The position numbers and the translations under genes are program-made. A model generated the notes under the pieces. It ran no database searches. It was not told where the DNA came from and worked only from the letters and a program-made list of their open reading frames with translations. Below, in pieces: positions 1 through 8,502 of a DNA stretch of 64,000 bases (the first letter of the stretch is position 1; the number at the start of each line of letters is the position of its first letter). Source of the DNA: Pseudanabaena biceps (GTDB taxonomy: Bacteria; Cyanobacteriota; Cyanobacteriia; Pseudanabaenales; Pseudanabaenaceae); NCBI GenBank assembly GCA_013361095.1, contig JAATWA010000001.1:434001-498000 (forward strand), given 5' to 3'.

Positions 1-2827
1 TCTTGGTTTACATCCTGTGCAGGTTGCTCTGCAAGTTGCATTACCAGAATTAGACGGTGGACTTGATCCGATTGTCCTATCGGGACGCGATAGTGCCACG
101 GGTAGATCCCATGCTTTAGGCGATCGCGTCGAAACCATCGCTAACCGTGCGATCAAATGGGCAAATCTACGCCGCAAGCCTCGCCATGAGAAGAAGTTGG
201 CGATTACAATCTTCAGCTTTCCTCCTGACAAGGGCAACATCGGCACGGCTGCTTACTTAGATGTATTCTCTTCCATTCATAAAGTGGCGGAAGCATTGCG
301 CGATAACGGCTATGACATTACCGATCTGCCGAAGACTTCCCATGACATGATGACAGAAATCTTGCATGACCCTGAAGCAATGGTCGGTAGTCCAGAGTTG
401 AACATCGCTTACAAAATGCCCGTTAGCGAGTACGAAGCCAACACCCCCTACGTGGATTCCATTACTGAGCAATGGGGAGCCGCCCCTGGACATCTCAACT
501 CCGATGGACAGAACTTGCTAATCTTCGGTAAGCAATACGGAAACTTATTCGTCGGTGTCCAGCCCACCTTTGGCTATGAAGGCGACCCCATGCGTTTGCT
601 ATTTAGCAAATCCGCATCCCCTCACCACGGCTTCGTTGCTTACTACACCTACCTCAATCACATCTGGGGAGCCGATGCCGTCCTCCACTTCGGAACTCAC
701 GGTTCAATGGAATTCATGCCTGGCAAGCAAGTTGGTATGTCAGGCAACTGCTATCCCGATAGCTTGATTGGAGCCTTGCCGAATATCTACTACTACGCGG
801 TTAATAATCCTTCGGAAGGCACGATCGCCAAGCGACGCGGCTACGCCACAATCATCAGCTACATCACCCCTGCGCCTGAAAATGCAGGTTTGAGCCGTAA
901 CTTGCAAGAACTCAGTGAACTGATTGCTTCTTATAAAGATTTGCGTACAGGCAGTCGCGGCATCCAAATCACCAACACGATTATGGATAAAGTTCGTTTA
1001 GTCAATCTGGATAAGGATGTAGAACTTCCTGACACCGATGCTAAGGAAATGGATTTAGAAGGACGCGATAACGTGATCGGTCAGGTTTACAACAAACTGA
1101 TGGAAATCGAGTCCCGTGTTCTCCCTTGCGGTCTCCATGTTGTCGGCGAACCTCCTAAAGCAGAAGATGTTACTGACGTGTTGACCAGCATCGCCAGCTT
1201 TGATCGCCCCGAAGACAATATGAAGTCCTTCCTACGGATCATCTGCGAAGCGATCGGACGCGATATCGAACAGCTTTACAAATCCAGCGACAAGGGCATC
1301 TATGCCGATGTAGAACTGTTGTCTAACATTCGCGCCGTTGCCAATAAAGCCGTTGGCGCATTAGTCAAAGCCAAAGCTGATGACGATGGCAGAGTTTCCA
1401 AACTCTCAGTTCTCAACTTCTTTAGAATGGGCAAAACTGAACCTTGGATCGAAGTTCTCCAAGAAGCTGGCTATCCTAATGTCAATAAAGATGATATCAA
1501 GCCTTTATTTGAATTCCTAGAGTTCTGTCTCAAGCAAATTGTGGCTGATAACGAACTCGGCGGATTGATTAAGGCACTTGAAGGTGATTACATTCTGCCT
1601 AGCCCTGGTGGAGACCCAATTCGTAATCCCCTAGTGCTGCCCACTGGCAAGAATATGCACGCTCTCGACCCTAACTCGATCCCTACGAGTGCCGCAGTTC
1701 AAGCCGCGAAAACTGTCGTCGATCGCCTCTTAGAGCGTCAGCGTCAAGATAACAACGGAGTTTATCCCGAAACGATCGCGGTCGTCCTGTGGGGAACCGA
1801 CAACATCAAAACCTACGGCGAATCTCTCGCTCAAGTTCTTTGCATGATCGGCGTGAAGCCCATGCCCGATGCTCTCGGACGCATCAACCGTCTAGAAATG
1901 ACTCCTCTCGAAGAATTGGGCAGACCTCGCGTTGATGTAGTTGTCAACTGCTCTGGCGTATTCCGTGACCTATTCGTTAACCAAATGGACTTAATCGATC
2001 GCGCCGTGCGTATGGCAGCCGAAGCCGATGAGCCTCTCGAAATGAACTTTGTGCGTAAACACGCGATCGCCCAAGCAGAGGAATTTGGTTTAACCATCAG
2101 TCAAGCGGCTACTCGCGTATTCAGTAACTCATCGGGTTCTTACTCTTCTAACGTTAACCTCGCTGTGGAAAACAGCACATGGGAAAACGAAGAAGAATTG
2201 CAACAGATGTATCTATCTCGGAAGTCCTTCGCCTTTGGTGGCAATGTCAGCAACACCCAACAGCGTCAGATTTATGAAGCCTCGTTGAAGACCGTTGACA
2301 TGACCTTCCAGAATTTGGATTCGTCAGAAATCAGTCTCACCGATGTATCCCACTACTTCGATTCTGATCCCACCAAGCTCGTTGGAAGTCTGCGTAAGGA
2401 TGGCAAAAAACCGACTTCCTTTGTCGCTGATACTACCACCGCCAATGCTCAAGTCCGTACCCTGACTGAGACTGTCCGCCTCGACACCCGCACTAAGATT
2501 CTCAATCCGAAGTGGTATGAGGGAATGCTCAAAAGTGGTTACGAAGGTGTGCGCGAAATCTCGAAGCGCCTTGTGAACACAATGGGCTGGTCAGCAACGG
2601 CTGGAGCAGTGGATAACTGGGTTTACGAAGATGTCAATGATGTCTATGTGAACGATAAAGAGATGTGCGATCGCCTCAAAAATCTCAACCCCAACTCGTT
2701 CCGTAAGATTGTTGGCACTCTTCTAGAAGTCAATGGTCGCGGCTATTGGGAAACTAGCGAAGAGAATCTGGATAGATTGCGTGAGCTATATCAAGAACTC
2801 GAAGACCGCATTGAAGGTGTAGAGTAA
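1..2827 (+). CDS. chlH: Magnesium chelatase subunit H, 3' part (cut by window edge)
   Basis: Large porphyrin-binding subunit of Mg-chelatase, which with ChlI and ChlD inserts Mg2+ into protoporphyrin IX at the entry to chlorophyll synthesis. The frame is open from base 2 (reading [11 protein letters not shown]), so the start lies upstream. About 940 codons are present against roughly 1330 for full ChlH, so some 390 N-terminal residues are missing. The CobN/ChlH family core is clear, with the blocks [20 protein letters not shown] and [12 protein letters not shown] about 230-280 residues into the visible part. Codon use is high-GC and regular, as expected of a highly expressed core gene. A strong hairpin terminator follows. 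The GTG at 17 is an internal valine codon, not a start. Family assignment is very secure. Confidence 0.97.
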   Translation, partial: LGLHPVQVALQVALPELDGGLDPIVLSGRDSATGRSHALGDRVETIANRAIKWANLRRKPRHEKKLAITIFSFPPDKGNIGTAAYLDVFSSIHKVAEALRDNGYDITDLPKTSHDMMTEILHDPEAMVGSPELNIAYKMPVSEYEANTPYVDSITEQWGAAPGHLNSDGQNLLIFGKQYGNLFVGVQPTFGYEGDPMRLLFSKSASPHHGFVAYYTYLNHIWGADAVLHFGTHGSMEFMPGKQVGMSGNCYPDSLIGALPNIYYYAVNNPSEGTIAKRRGYATIISYITPAPENAGLSRNLQELSELIASYKDLRTGSRGIQITNTIMDKVRLVNLDKDVELPDTDAKEMDLEGRDNVIGQVYNKLMEIESRVLPCGLHVVGEPPKAEDVTDVLTSIASFDRPEDNMKSFLRIICEAIGRDIEQLYKSSDKGIYADVELLSNIRAVANKAVGALVKAKADDDGRVSKLSVLNFFRMGKTEPWIEVLQEAGYPNVNKDDIKPLFEFLEFCLKQIVADNELGGLIKALEGDYILPSPGGDPIRNPLVLPTGKNMHALDPNSIPTSAAVQAAKTVVDRLLERQRQDNNGVYPETIAVVLWGTDNIKTYGESLAQVLCMIGVKPMPDALGRINRLEMTPLEELGRPRVDVVVNCSGVFRDLFVNQMDLIDRAVRMAAEADEPLEMNFVRKHAIAQAEEFGLTISQAATRVFSNSSGSYSSNVNLAVENSTWENEEELQQMYLSRKSFAFGGNVSNTQQRQIYEASLKTVDMTFQNLDSSEISLTDVSHYFDSDPTKLVGSLRKDGKKPTSFVADTTTANAQVRTLTETVRLDTRTKILNPKWYEGMLKSGYEGVREISKRLVNTMGWSATAGAVDNWVYEDVNDVYVNDKEMCDRLKNLNPNSFRKIVGTLLEVNGRGYWETSEENLDRLRELYQELEDRIEGVE

Positions 2828-2833
2828 AAAAAT

Positions 2834-2864
2834 AAAAAAGGCGGCGCGATGCGCCGCCTTTTTT
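2834..2864 (+). terminator. Rho-independent terminator of chlH
   Basis: A 14-bp perfect stem (six A, then GGCGGCGC) with a GAT loop, ending in a T-run, 7 nt after the chlH stop. Its GGCGGCGC stem is the same core seen in the long intergenic palindromes of this window. Confidence 0.85.
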
Positions 2865-2915
2865 ATAGGGAAAATTACCGTTGGTATAATGTTGAATGAG
2901 TTATGTATATATACC

Positions 2916-3215
2916 ATGAATACATTAGACAAATTAGAGCTACTTAGTACAAATTGCAGCGATCGCAATGAGTTAGATCGGATTCTGAGTCAATTACTCA
3001 ATGTAATGTTAAATCGTCATCGACAGAAATTGGCAGTTTATGACCGTGATCTTAGCAAGTTTGAACAGATCTATAAGCTTGATTCTCATCAGTTTCAAGA
3101 ACTATTTGAATCAGGGTCATTAGGGGATGAAATGGATCTGTTTGAGTGGTTTAGTTTGTGTGAGTTACGAAAGGATCTCTTGGTTAAGATTAGTAAGCTA
3201 GAGCAAGCATTGTGA
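2916..3215 (+). CDS. Small helical protein upstream of TumE toxin, probable antitoxin
   Basis: A 99-residue acidic, all-helical protein (MNTLDKLELLSTN...) with no transmembrane segment or signal peptide. Its stop overlaps the ATG of the TumE-like gene by 1 nt (TGATG), an arrangement typical of toxin-antitoxin pairs, so I infer it is the antitoxin. The central pattern FEQIYKLDSHQFQELFESG followed by an acidic LGDEMDLFEW is shared with the protein at 3631, so the two are paralogues. A longer frame from ATG 2889 exists, but that codon overlaps a TATAAT box at 2885-2890, so the ATG at 2916 is preferred; neither has a clear Shine-Dalgarno. It lacks the helix-turn-helix expected of TumA antitoxins. 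Confidence 0.6.
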   Translation: MNTLDKLELLSTNCSDRNELDRILSQLLNVMLNRHRQKLAVYDRDLSKFEQIYKLDSHQFQELFESGSLGDEMDLFEWFSLCELRKDLLVKISKLEQAL

Positions 3216-3592
3216 TGATTGCTGAAGATTATCTAGCTTTGATAAAGTCATTGATTGCTCTTTGCCCAGCAGTGAAAAGTTTTAGCATTCTTAGAGAAGA
3301 GGCGCAGGGCAATAAAGGTTTATGGCGATATCGACTGACTTTACAAGATGATAGCCTTTTAGAAATGTTTGAGTTTTTTGAAATTCAATTAGATAAAGTT
3401 GAGGTGATTAAATACAGTTTTCATTGGCAAAGTGATGATGGAAAATTTATTAAACGTTGGGACAATGCTGCTCACCATCCTGAGATTGAAACTTATCCTC
3501 ATCATTTACATGAAGGTGCTGAAGATTTTGTATTGCCATATCAGCCAGTTAAGTTTGAGGAGATTTTGCAAATCGTTACACTTAATCTATAA
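3215..3592 (+). CDS. TumE-family toxin (DUF6516)
   Basis: A 125-residue protein matching the TumE/DUF6516 toxin family. The family signature is visible at about residues 68-98: YSFHW, then IKRWDNAAHHPEIETYPHHLH, with the invariant RWDNA-HH and PHHxH histidines. Family members are proposed nuclease-type toxins acting on the host's own RNA; that function is family knowledge, not shown here. It overlaps the upstream small gene by 1 nt and is probably translationally coupled to it. A GTG three bases upstream could also be used. Length is normal and no frame damage is seen. Confidence 0.8.
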   Translation: MIAEDYLALIKSLIALCPAVKSFSILREEAQGNKGLWRYRLTLQDDSLLEMFEFFEIQLDKVEVIKYSFHWQSDDGKFIKRWDNAAHHPEIETYPHHLHEGAEDFVLPYQPVKFEEILQIVTLNL

Positions 3593-3630
3593 AATTATAG
3601 GTGCGAAACAGATAATATCAGGAAATTATC

Positions 3631-3900
3631 ATGACAATTCGTGAACTTGTTATTGAAATGAAGTTACTGGAGCTCCGTTTGACCCTCTATGAGGAAAAAT
3701 ATGGCGTGTTGAGTGAAGATTTTTATGTGGCGCTGATTTCGGGTAGTTTGGCTGAATATGATGAGTATGACGAAACTCGTACCGATTTTAGTCGATGGAA
3801 AGGGATTTATGAGACATGGCGGCGGCGGAAGCAGTCATATACAGAGCAGTTAAAGGTAAGTATTTTCTCGAAAATGTTGCAGTTTCAGCCAACTTATTAG
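3631..3900 (+). CDS. Antitoxin-like paralogue of the 2916 gene, no toxin partner
   Basis: An 89-residue protein (MTIRELVIEMKLLEL...). Its middle (YEEKYGVLSEDFYVALISG followed by an acidic LAEYDEYDE stretch) follows the same pattern as the putative antitoxin at 2916: an aromatic-rich helix, FY or FQ, then SGSL plus acidic residues. It therefore looks like a second copy of that antitoxin type. No TumE-like frame follows; the next gene, 85 nt downstream, is a PIN-domain protein. It may be an orphan antitoxin, or the PIN protein may have replaced the toxin. Function is inferred from similarity only. Confidence 0.5.
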   Translation: MTIRELVIEMKLLELRLTLYEEKYGVLSEDFYVALISGSLAEYDEYDETRTDFSRWKGIYETWRRRKQSYTEQLKVSIFSKMLQFQPTY

Positions 3901-3985
3901 GCTATGAGCAACTCTCAGTTTTCTTTAAATTCTTGAGCTAGTCTTTTCGTTCTCACAAATAATTCCAAGTAAAGAAGATATTTTA

Positions 3986-5059
3986 ATGTTTACAGTAGTC
4001 GTTGATACAAGTGCATTATATGGTGATTTTCATTTAAGGGGAATACAAGCACTAAATCTAATAGATAACATTAAAAAACTTGGTGGGGAACTAATAATCC
4101 CAGAAATTGTTGTTGATGAGGCTGAGCGTAAATTCACTCAATTATTACGGGATAGTACCAGAGAACTAAAGAAGTCAGCAAAGGTCTATCGGCAACTTAC
4201 TGGTATAGATATCGATATACCTGAGGTGTCAGAGTCACCCAAAGAGATAACTTTACGACAAAGATTACTGGAAGTTTCTGATCACATTGCTCCTTATCCT
4301 CAATTTAGCCATCAGCAAGTCGTAAGAAGATTATTAGCTGGATATCGTCCATTTTCAGTAAATGGAGATAAAGGCTACCGAGATTTTCTGATTTGGTTAT
4401 CTGTTCTTCAGATTGCGGCGATGTCTACTCATACTGTGATTTTCATAACCAGTAATAGTAGTGATTTTTGTGCAAAGAAAGATAACCAACTGCATGAAGA
4501 TTTGATTGCGGATCTACAAGAAAGAAATATTCCATCTACTAAAGTAGTCATTACTCAATCTCTCTCATTCGCAAATAGAGAATATCTTGAGAAAAATTTA
4601 GATATCTTTGCCGTCAGTTTGAACGAAGCAGAAAGAAAACATTTTATAAATCATGCCCAGACTTTACTTAGAGGGAATTTATTAAATGATGTTACTAAAT
4701 TTATTCCAAAAGGTATATGGAATAGTATTTCTATTGCCGAATTTGATGAACCACCTGATATCATTATTGAGGCTATTACTTCTATTGGTGCTGGAACAAA
4801 TCAGATAACAGCAAGCTTTAAAGGAATCGCACTTGTTGATATCTCAGTACCATTTATAGAAGAAATCGATCCCCTTGTTGAACTCCTGAACTTTACTAAT
4901 ATGCATATAATTGAGCCAGAAGATGTAGAAGATGAATTCGTTCTGATTTATGGATACACTCAAATTTCAGGTACTCTTGTAGCCCGTTTACCTAATAATG
5001 GTAAATCTATTGAGGGAGTAACAGTCGAAAATCTTACAATTGATGGAATCATTCAATGA
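3986..5059 (+). CDS. PIN-like domain protein (DUF4935 type)
   Basis: A 357-residue protein with an N-terminal PIN-like nuclease domain of about 170 residues. The four acidic positions expected of a PIN active site are visible: D7 in VVDTSALYG, the E of VVDEAERKF near 48, the D of GYRDFLIW near 133 and the D of TSNSSDF near 157. The C-terminal ~180 residues are beta-rich and match no family I recognise. DUF4935 PIN proteins are predicted metal-dependent RNases in stress or defence contexts. The gene is AT-rich and free of HIP1 sites, unlike core genes here, which suggests acquisition by transfer. It lies between a toxin module and the first 27-nt array. Confidence 0.75.
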   Translation: MFTVVVDTSALYGDFHLRGIQALNLIDNIKKLGGELIIPEIVVDEAERKFTQLLRDSTRELKKSAKVYRQLTGIDIDIPEVSESPKEITLRQRLLEVSDHIAPYPQFSHQQVVRRLLAGYRPFSVNGDKGYRDFLIWLSVLQIAAMSTHTVIFITSNSSDFCAKKDNQLHEDLIADLQERNIPSTKVVITQSLSFANREYLEKNLDIFAVSLNEAERKHFINHAQTLLRGNLLNDVTKFIPKGIWNSISIAEFDEPPDIIIEAITSIGAGTNQITASFKGIALVDISVPFIEEIDPLVELLNFTNMHIIEPEDVEDEFVLIYGYTQISGTLVARLPNNGKSIEGVTVENLTIDGIIQ

Positions 5060-5147
5060 TTTATTTTATCGCGGTTAATTTGGTGAGCAGGATGATTAGA
5101 GCTTAGCTTTTCTAAATCAAGCTTACTTTTTGATTTTCGGAAAATAA

Positions 5148-5325
5148 GTGATCGAGTTTAGGTTTTAAGAGGAGTAATCATGTTTGGTATAGGGAAAATA
5201 AGTGATCGCTGTTTGATGAGGGAATAGGAGATCGGGGTTTGTGGATGGTGAGAGGGCGATCGGGTTTTATTGGTGGTGAGTGGCGATCGCTGTTTTGATT
5301 GAGTTTAGGATTTTGGCGATCGCAA
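5148..5325. repeat. 27-nt HIP1-phased array A
   Basis: GATC cores begin at 5150, 5204, 5230, 5258, 5285 and 5318, that is, steps of 54, 26, 28, 27 and 33. Spacers are of two semi-conserved kinds: one starting CTGTTTGAT and ending GGGAATAG, the other starting GGGTTTT and ending GGTGGTGAG. The array sits immediately upstream of the HicBA cassette and accounts for most of the 346-nt gene-free stretch. Confidence 0.8.
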
Positions 5326-5405
5326 ATGATTCGTCAACCTATAGTAGACTAAGGCAATAATCTGAAAGCAATTTAGGCAAATCAAGATAAACGAGTTAGT
5401 TAAAA

Positions 5406-5615
5406 ATGATTAGAGAATTTAACGTAGTCATCGAAAAAGACTCTGATGGGTATTTTGTCGCCTCCATCCCAAATTTAAGAGGCTGCCATACCCAAGCAAA
5501 ATCACTTGATGTCCTGATGGAACGCATTCAAGAGGCGGCTGAACTATGCTTGGAATTTGAAGATATTCCATCCCCAGAATTTGTAGGTATACAGAAAATT
5601 TTAGTAACCGTATGA
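5406..5615 (+). CDS. hicB: HicB-family antitoxin
   Basis: A 69-residue HicB-type antitoxin with the partial RNase H-like fold of the family. The conserved start (REFNVVIEKDSDGYFVAS) and the IPNLRGCHTQAKSLDVLMER block are both visible. It would bind and neutralise HicA, an mRNA-cleaving toxin. It lacks the C-terminal HTH/RHH extension of longer HicB proteins, as is usual for the short form. Its stop overlaps the ATG of the hicA remnant by 4 nt (ATGA). Because hicA is broken, this antitoxin is probably an orphan. Confidence 0.85.
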   Translation: MIREFNVVIEKDSDGYFVASIPNLRGCHTQAKSLDVLMERIQEAAELCLEFEDIPSPEFVGIQKILVTV

Positions 5616-5816
5616 GCAAGCTACCAAGTTTGACAGGAAATCAACTAATCAAAGCTCTACAGAAAATAGGTTTTGATGTAGTGCGAGTAAAAGGTAGTCA
5701 TCAGGTAGGCGGACAGTAGTTCCAGTTCATTCAGGGGAAATATCGGAACTAGAATACTTTCTCAAACTCTCAGAGATTGTCAGATAACAAGAGATGAACT
5801 TAGAGACTTACTGTAA
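5612..5816 (+). pseudogene. hicA: Broken HicA toxin
   Basis: Reads as HicA in three pieces. Frame 1 from ATG 5612 gives MSKLPSLTGNQLIKALQKIG and then the diagnostic RVKGSHQ before a stop at about 5717. A second frame continues RRTVVPVHSGEI, and a third gives GTRILSQTLRDCQITRDELR before the terminal LL. Compared with intact HicA, the segment after the catalytic GSH histidine (usually several residues such as FLRHPDG) is deleted, and one base is missing after GAAATA. The toxin is therefore almost certainly inactive. It overlaps hicB by 4 nt. Confidence 0.85.
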
Positions 5817-5851
5817 ATGTAATTCCTGTTTGGGTTGAATTGAGGATTTTG

Positions 5852-5947
5852 GCGATCTCGATCGCGTTTATGGATGTTGAGTTGCGATCGCTGTTTGATT
5901 TTGAAGGAATAGGCGATCGGGTTTTGTGGGTGGTGAGGGGGCGATCC
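5852..5947. repeat. 27-nt HIP1-phased array B
   Basis: GATC cores at 5860, 5886, 5915 and 5943 (steps 26, 29, 28), with an extra one at 5854. It has the same alternating CTGTTTGAT and GGGTTTTGTGGGTGG spacers as array A. It fills the gap between the hicA remnant and the DUF4926 gene. Confidence 0.8.
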
Positions 5948-5957
5948 AGCTAAAATT

Positions 5958-6218
5958 TTAAGCCGCGATAAGCTCATACTGCAAAGTAAGAAATTCATTA
6001 GCTTTCAAATAGGCGATCGCAAACTCACACCCATCAGAATCCGCAAACTCCACAAGATAGTCAACCCCTTGATTATCCTGATGAATGTCCACAATCGTAC
6101 CCACCAAACCCACTGGCAAAGCTGAATTAAAATCATATTCAGCTTCCATCAGCGAAAGTCTATCTATAGAAATTGGTTTTAGAATAGCGATCGTATCAAG
6201 TAACTGTGGAGTTTTCAT
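5958..6218 (-). CDS. DUF4926 domain protein
   Basis: An 86-residue protein of the DUF4926 family, a small SH3-like beta barrel: LLDTIAILKPI, then LPVGLVGTIVDIHQDNQG, then YLVEFADSDGCEFAIAYLKA. The start codon overlaps the stop of the DUF6883 gene by 1 nt (TAATG), so the two are translationally coupled. DUF4926 proteins are often found next to DUF6883 proteins. I infer a toxin-antitoxin-like or immunity-like pairing from this arrangement and from its place in a row of toxin-antitoxin cassettes. No activity is established by the sequence. Confidence 0.8.
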   Translation of the reverse strand: MKTPQLLDTIAILKPISIDRLSLMEAEYDFNSALPVGLVGTIVDIHQDNQGVDYLVEFADSDGCEFAIAYLKANEFLTLQYELIAA

Positions 6219-6544
6219 TATTTGTCTCTCTTTAAAAAAGCACTAATCAAGCGTGGATAACCAAACTCTATACTAACTTCCCAAATAGTCCGCAATTCAG
6301 CACCTACTGTATCAGGGATTTCCCAATCCACTTTATATTCTTTACCAAATTTCGTATTACTCTCCTGTACAACTTCACCTTCAACTGCTGCAATTTGAAT
6401 TAATTCAACCAAGCGATCGGCATTTTGAACTGTAGATTGAAATACTCTCGCCTTATCTTTACCCTTGTCATGGGTGAGATTTAAGCAATACCCTAAAATC
6501 TTTTGCATAGAAATTTCTGGGGGATCGCCATTTGGTAATTTCAT
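6218..6544 (-). CDS. DUF6883 domain protein
   Basis: A 108-residue DUF6883 protein. Visible family blocks are the LPNG start, KILGYCLNLTHDKGKDKARVF near residues 15-35, and FGKEYKVDWEI followed by RTIWEVSIEFGYPRLISAFL at the C-terminus. It is the first gene of a two-gene operon with DUF4926. Conserved histidine, lysine and arginine residues (THDKGKDKAR) could form an active site, but this is speculation. It is most simply read as the effector half of a cassette whose partner is DUF4926. Confidence 0.75.
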   Translation of the reverse strand: MKLPNGDPPEISMQKILGYCLNLTHDKGKDKARVFQSTVQNADRLVELIQIAAVEGEVVQESNTKFGKEYKVDWEIPDTVGAELRTIWEVSIEFGYPRLISAFLKRDK

Positions 6545-6590
6545 AGGCGTGAGTAAATAGTAAATTAATTTTAGTATATCTAACTCTCAA

Positions 6591-6678
6591 GAGATCGCTG
6601 TTTGATTTTTAGAAATAGGCGATCGCTGTTTGATGTGGGGAATAGGCGATCGGGTTTATGGGTTGCTGATTGGCGATC
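6591..6678. repeat. 27-nt HIP1-phased array C
   Basis: GATC cores at 6593, 6621, 6648 and 6675 (steps 28, 27, 27). Spacers again include TGTTTGAT and GGGTTTATGGG. It lies exactly between the DUF6883 start and the VapC stop. Confidence 0.8.
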
Positions 6679-6679
6679 C

Positions 6680-7069
6680 TTACCAATGCTCTATCACCAA
6701 ACCATTTACATAATCAAAATCTGAATCATCAGTCACAAGCACCCAACCCCGTTCCAAACAATGCGCCGCAATCCAAACATCATTCATCGGAATTGGTCGC
6801 CCCTTTCGCTTCAAAGTCAAACGAGTTTGTGCATAAACAACAGCCGTTTTTCTCTCAATCGGAACAACTACACAAGCCTCAATAAACTCCAAATAGAGAG
6901 GTAAATTTTTTAATGCGCGAGTAGAGTTCTCAGCACCAAACAACAACTCTCCCGCCACAATTGCAGACAAAAATATTTCTGGCAACGCTAAAACCCTTGA
7001 GACAACTTCAGGATCGCCATTCAAAAAACGTACCGCAACGGAAGTATCTAGCGCAATTTCACCATTCAT
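6680..7069 (-). CDS. vapC: VapC-type PIN toxin
   Basis: A 129-residue PIN-domain ribonuclease of the VapC group. Acidic active-site residues are visible: D8 in IALDTSVAV, E41 in VAGELLFGA, D97 in MNDVWIAAH and D115/D117 in VTDDSDFD. VapC toxins cleave tRNA or rRNA and are held in check by the partner antitoxin. The start overlaps the 3' end of the upstream antitoxin gene by 11 nt. Length is typical and the frame is intact. Confidence 0.9.
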   Translation of the reverse strand: MNGEIALDTSVAVRFLNGDPEVVSRVLALPEIFLSAIVAGELLFGAENSTRALKNLPLYLEFIEACVVVPIERKTAVVYAQTRLTLKRKGRPIPMNDVWIAAHCLERGWVLVTDDSDFDYVNGLVIEHW

Positions 7070-7268
7070 TTACATCTACCTGACGGCAATCTTCTCTAAT
7101 TATGTTCTGCAAATCAGATGCCTCAGCATCACTTAAAATACCCGCAAATTTAGCTAGAGGATGATGAATACGTGTTGTCTTAACCCGATGTAAAAAATCT
7201 AAAACTAATTTTACTAACTCATCTGGAACCTCTGTAAGTTCTTGGACAAGCTGCTCACGACTAGTCAT
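7059..7268 (-). CDS. Antitoxin partner of VapC
   Basis: A 69-residue protein (MTSREQLVQELTEVPDELVK...) with a helical N-terminal half and a C-terminal segment (HPLAKFAGILSDAEASDLQN) typical of cyanobacterial VapC partners that wrap the toxin. A longer frame runs to 7316, but the ATG at 7268 follows an AAAGGT/GAGGG purine stretch and starts with the familiar MTSREQL, so it is preferred. It overlaps vapC by 11 nt. Confidence 0.75.
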   Translation of the reverse strand: MTSREQLVQELTEVPDELVKLVLDFLHRVKTTRIHHPLAKFAGILSDAEASDLQNIIREDCRQVDVNEW

Positions 7269-7334
7269 ACCTTTGACCCTCTTAGCATCGCTAATATTAT
7301 AGCTAATCAGTCTCAAAATAAAATATACAGACTT

Positions 7335-7455
7335 GGCGATCGCTGTTTGATTTTGAGGGAATTGGCGATCGCATTTATTGGGTGGTGAGTTGCGATCGCT
7401 GTTTTGTGTTGAGATTTAGGCGATCGGGTTTGTGGGTGATAAGAGGCGATCGCTG
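7335..7455. repeat. 27-nt HIP1-phased array D
   Basis: GATC cores at 7338, 7367, 7394, 7422 and 7448 (steps 29, 27, 28, 26). CTGTTTGATTTTGAGGGAA and ATTGGGTGGTGAG type spacers alternate. It separates the VapBC and BrnTA cassettes. Confidence 0.85.
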
Positions 7456-7469
7456 TTTGACTTAATAGT

Positions 7470-7727
7470 TTATTGTAAAACTTTTCCCGATTCTTCCTGT
7501 TCCTTCGCTTGACGTAAAATTTCATTAATCAGATTTTGATAGCCAACTTCTCCCGCCTTCAATTTGAAATACTCAATAAGATTGGCATCTAATGCAATAG
7601 TAATACTTTGCTTGCGTGGCATAGGTTTAAGTGCAATACGAAACTTTGCCCGATCTAAATCTGCTTGTGTTACTTCGGAATATTCTTCGCGATCATTAGA
7701 GGTTTCTGAAGAAGAGTAGTTGTTCAT
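7470..7727 (-). CDS. BrnA-like antitoxin
   Basis: An 85-residue protein from MNNYSSSETSNDRE. The C-terminal half (MPRKQSITIALDANLIEYFK, then YQNLINEILRQAKEQ) is a ribbon-helix-helix of the BrnA antitoxin type, which binds both DNA and the BrnT toxin. The longer reading frame to 7796 runs through the upstream toxin gene, so the ATG at 7727 is chosen. It overlaps the brnT remnant by 32 nt. The antitoxin looks intact while its toxin carries a stop codon. Confidence 0.75.
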   Translation of the reverse strand: MNNYSSSETSNDREEYSEVTQADLDRAKFRIALKPMPRKQSITIALDANLIEYFKLKAGEVGYQNLINEILRQAKEQEESGKVLQ

Positions 7728-7965
7728 TTTTGTTTGCCTCACGCATGGAAATAATACGGATTTCATCTTCGGATTCGGTATGTACGATAACAACAACTCT
7801 GATACCTAAGAGTCCAAGTGTTACCCAACGCTGTTCTCCATAGTTTTCACGGTTATCTGCAAACGTGAATGTCGAGCCTGTAAAAACTTTTTCAGCATTC
7901 ACAAAATCGATAGCGTGCTTTTATAGGTTACTTTGCTTTTTAACTTCATCCCATATGAATTTCAT
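7696..7965 (-). pseudogene. BrnT toxin with in-frame stop
   Basis: From ATG 7963-7965 the frame reads MKFIWDEVKKQSNL, stop, KHAIDFVNAEKVF, and continues to NEQLLFFRNL. That is a full-length 89-residue BrnT-family RelE-like RNase apart from one TAA at 7921-7923, where family members carry a coding residue before KH. The central LGLLGIRVVVIVHTESEDEI and RIISMREA blocks are intact. A GTG at 7902 could re-initiate and give 68 residues, but that product would lack the N-terminal WDE strand and the KH region. Probably inactive. Confidence 0.8.
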
Positions 7966-8033
7966 GTATAACTTTTATTGTACATACCTTAGACAATTCG
8001 TTTCTTGAGAATAAAGTTTAGCATTTAGAATAT

Positions 8034-8124
8034 AGCGATCTCAGTTTGCTGTTGGGAATAGACGATCGGGTTTTATGGGTGTTGTGGTGTGATCGCTGTT
8101 TAGTTATGAGGGAATAGGCGATCG
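8034..8124. repeat. 27-nt HIP1-phased array E
   Basis: GATC cores at 8037, 8064, 8091 and 8120 (steps 27, 27, 29). Spacers include GGGTTTTATGGGTG and CTGTTTAGTTATGAGGGAATA. It separates the BrnTA and MNT/HEPN cassettes. Confidence 0.8.
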
Positions 8125-8130
8125 CTAATT

Positions 8131-8502
8131 CTAAGAAAGCAGCATTTTAACTTCAGAAATAAAAGTTTGAGCGGTGGCGATCGCATTTTTCGCCATTATT
8201 TCATCCTCAGTCATATCGGATTCGTAATCACAAGTTTGTCTAGCATCGTAAGCCTCCCTCAGCAAGTCTGCAATGCTTGGAGTTATTTTCCCTGTTTTCA
8301 CAAAATGTAGACTAAGCATCTTAAGAACTCCTTTGTGAGTAGAAGTATCCAATCCCTCAGAGAGAAGTAAATATTGAGTCATATAAAACATTGCATAATA
8401 AGCACGTGATATAGCAGAACGATAACGTCCACAATCGCAGAGCAATTGAGCAGTTTCCAGATCGTCATTGGACAGAATCAAGAACTTTGCTAATTCATTC
8501 AT
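8131..8502 (-). CDS. HEPN-domain protein
   Basis: A 123-residue HEPN protein, helical throughout, with the family block YRSAISRAYYAMFYMTQYLL at about 27-46 and STHKGVL near 54. Paired with the MNT nucleotidyltransferase upstream, it is the RNase-type toxin half of a MNT/HEPN system; the MNT partner typically AMPylates and silences it. The canonical Rx4-6H motif is not obvious: the closest candidate is RQTCDY near residue 89, without histidine, so RNase activity is uncertain. The start overlaps the MNT stop by 4 nt (ATGA). Confidence 0.8.
   Translation of the reverse strand: MNELAKFLILSNDDLETAQLLCDCGRYRSAISRAYYAMFYMTQYLLLSEGLDTSTHKGVLKMLSLHFVKTGKITPSIADLLREAYDARQTCDYESDMTEDEIMAKNAIATAQTFISEVKMLLS

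Noticed and set aside
17..2827. GTG at 17 as the chlH start
   Set aside because: The frame continues open to the window edge with ChlH-like residues, and the family is ~390 residues longer.
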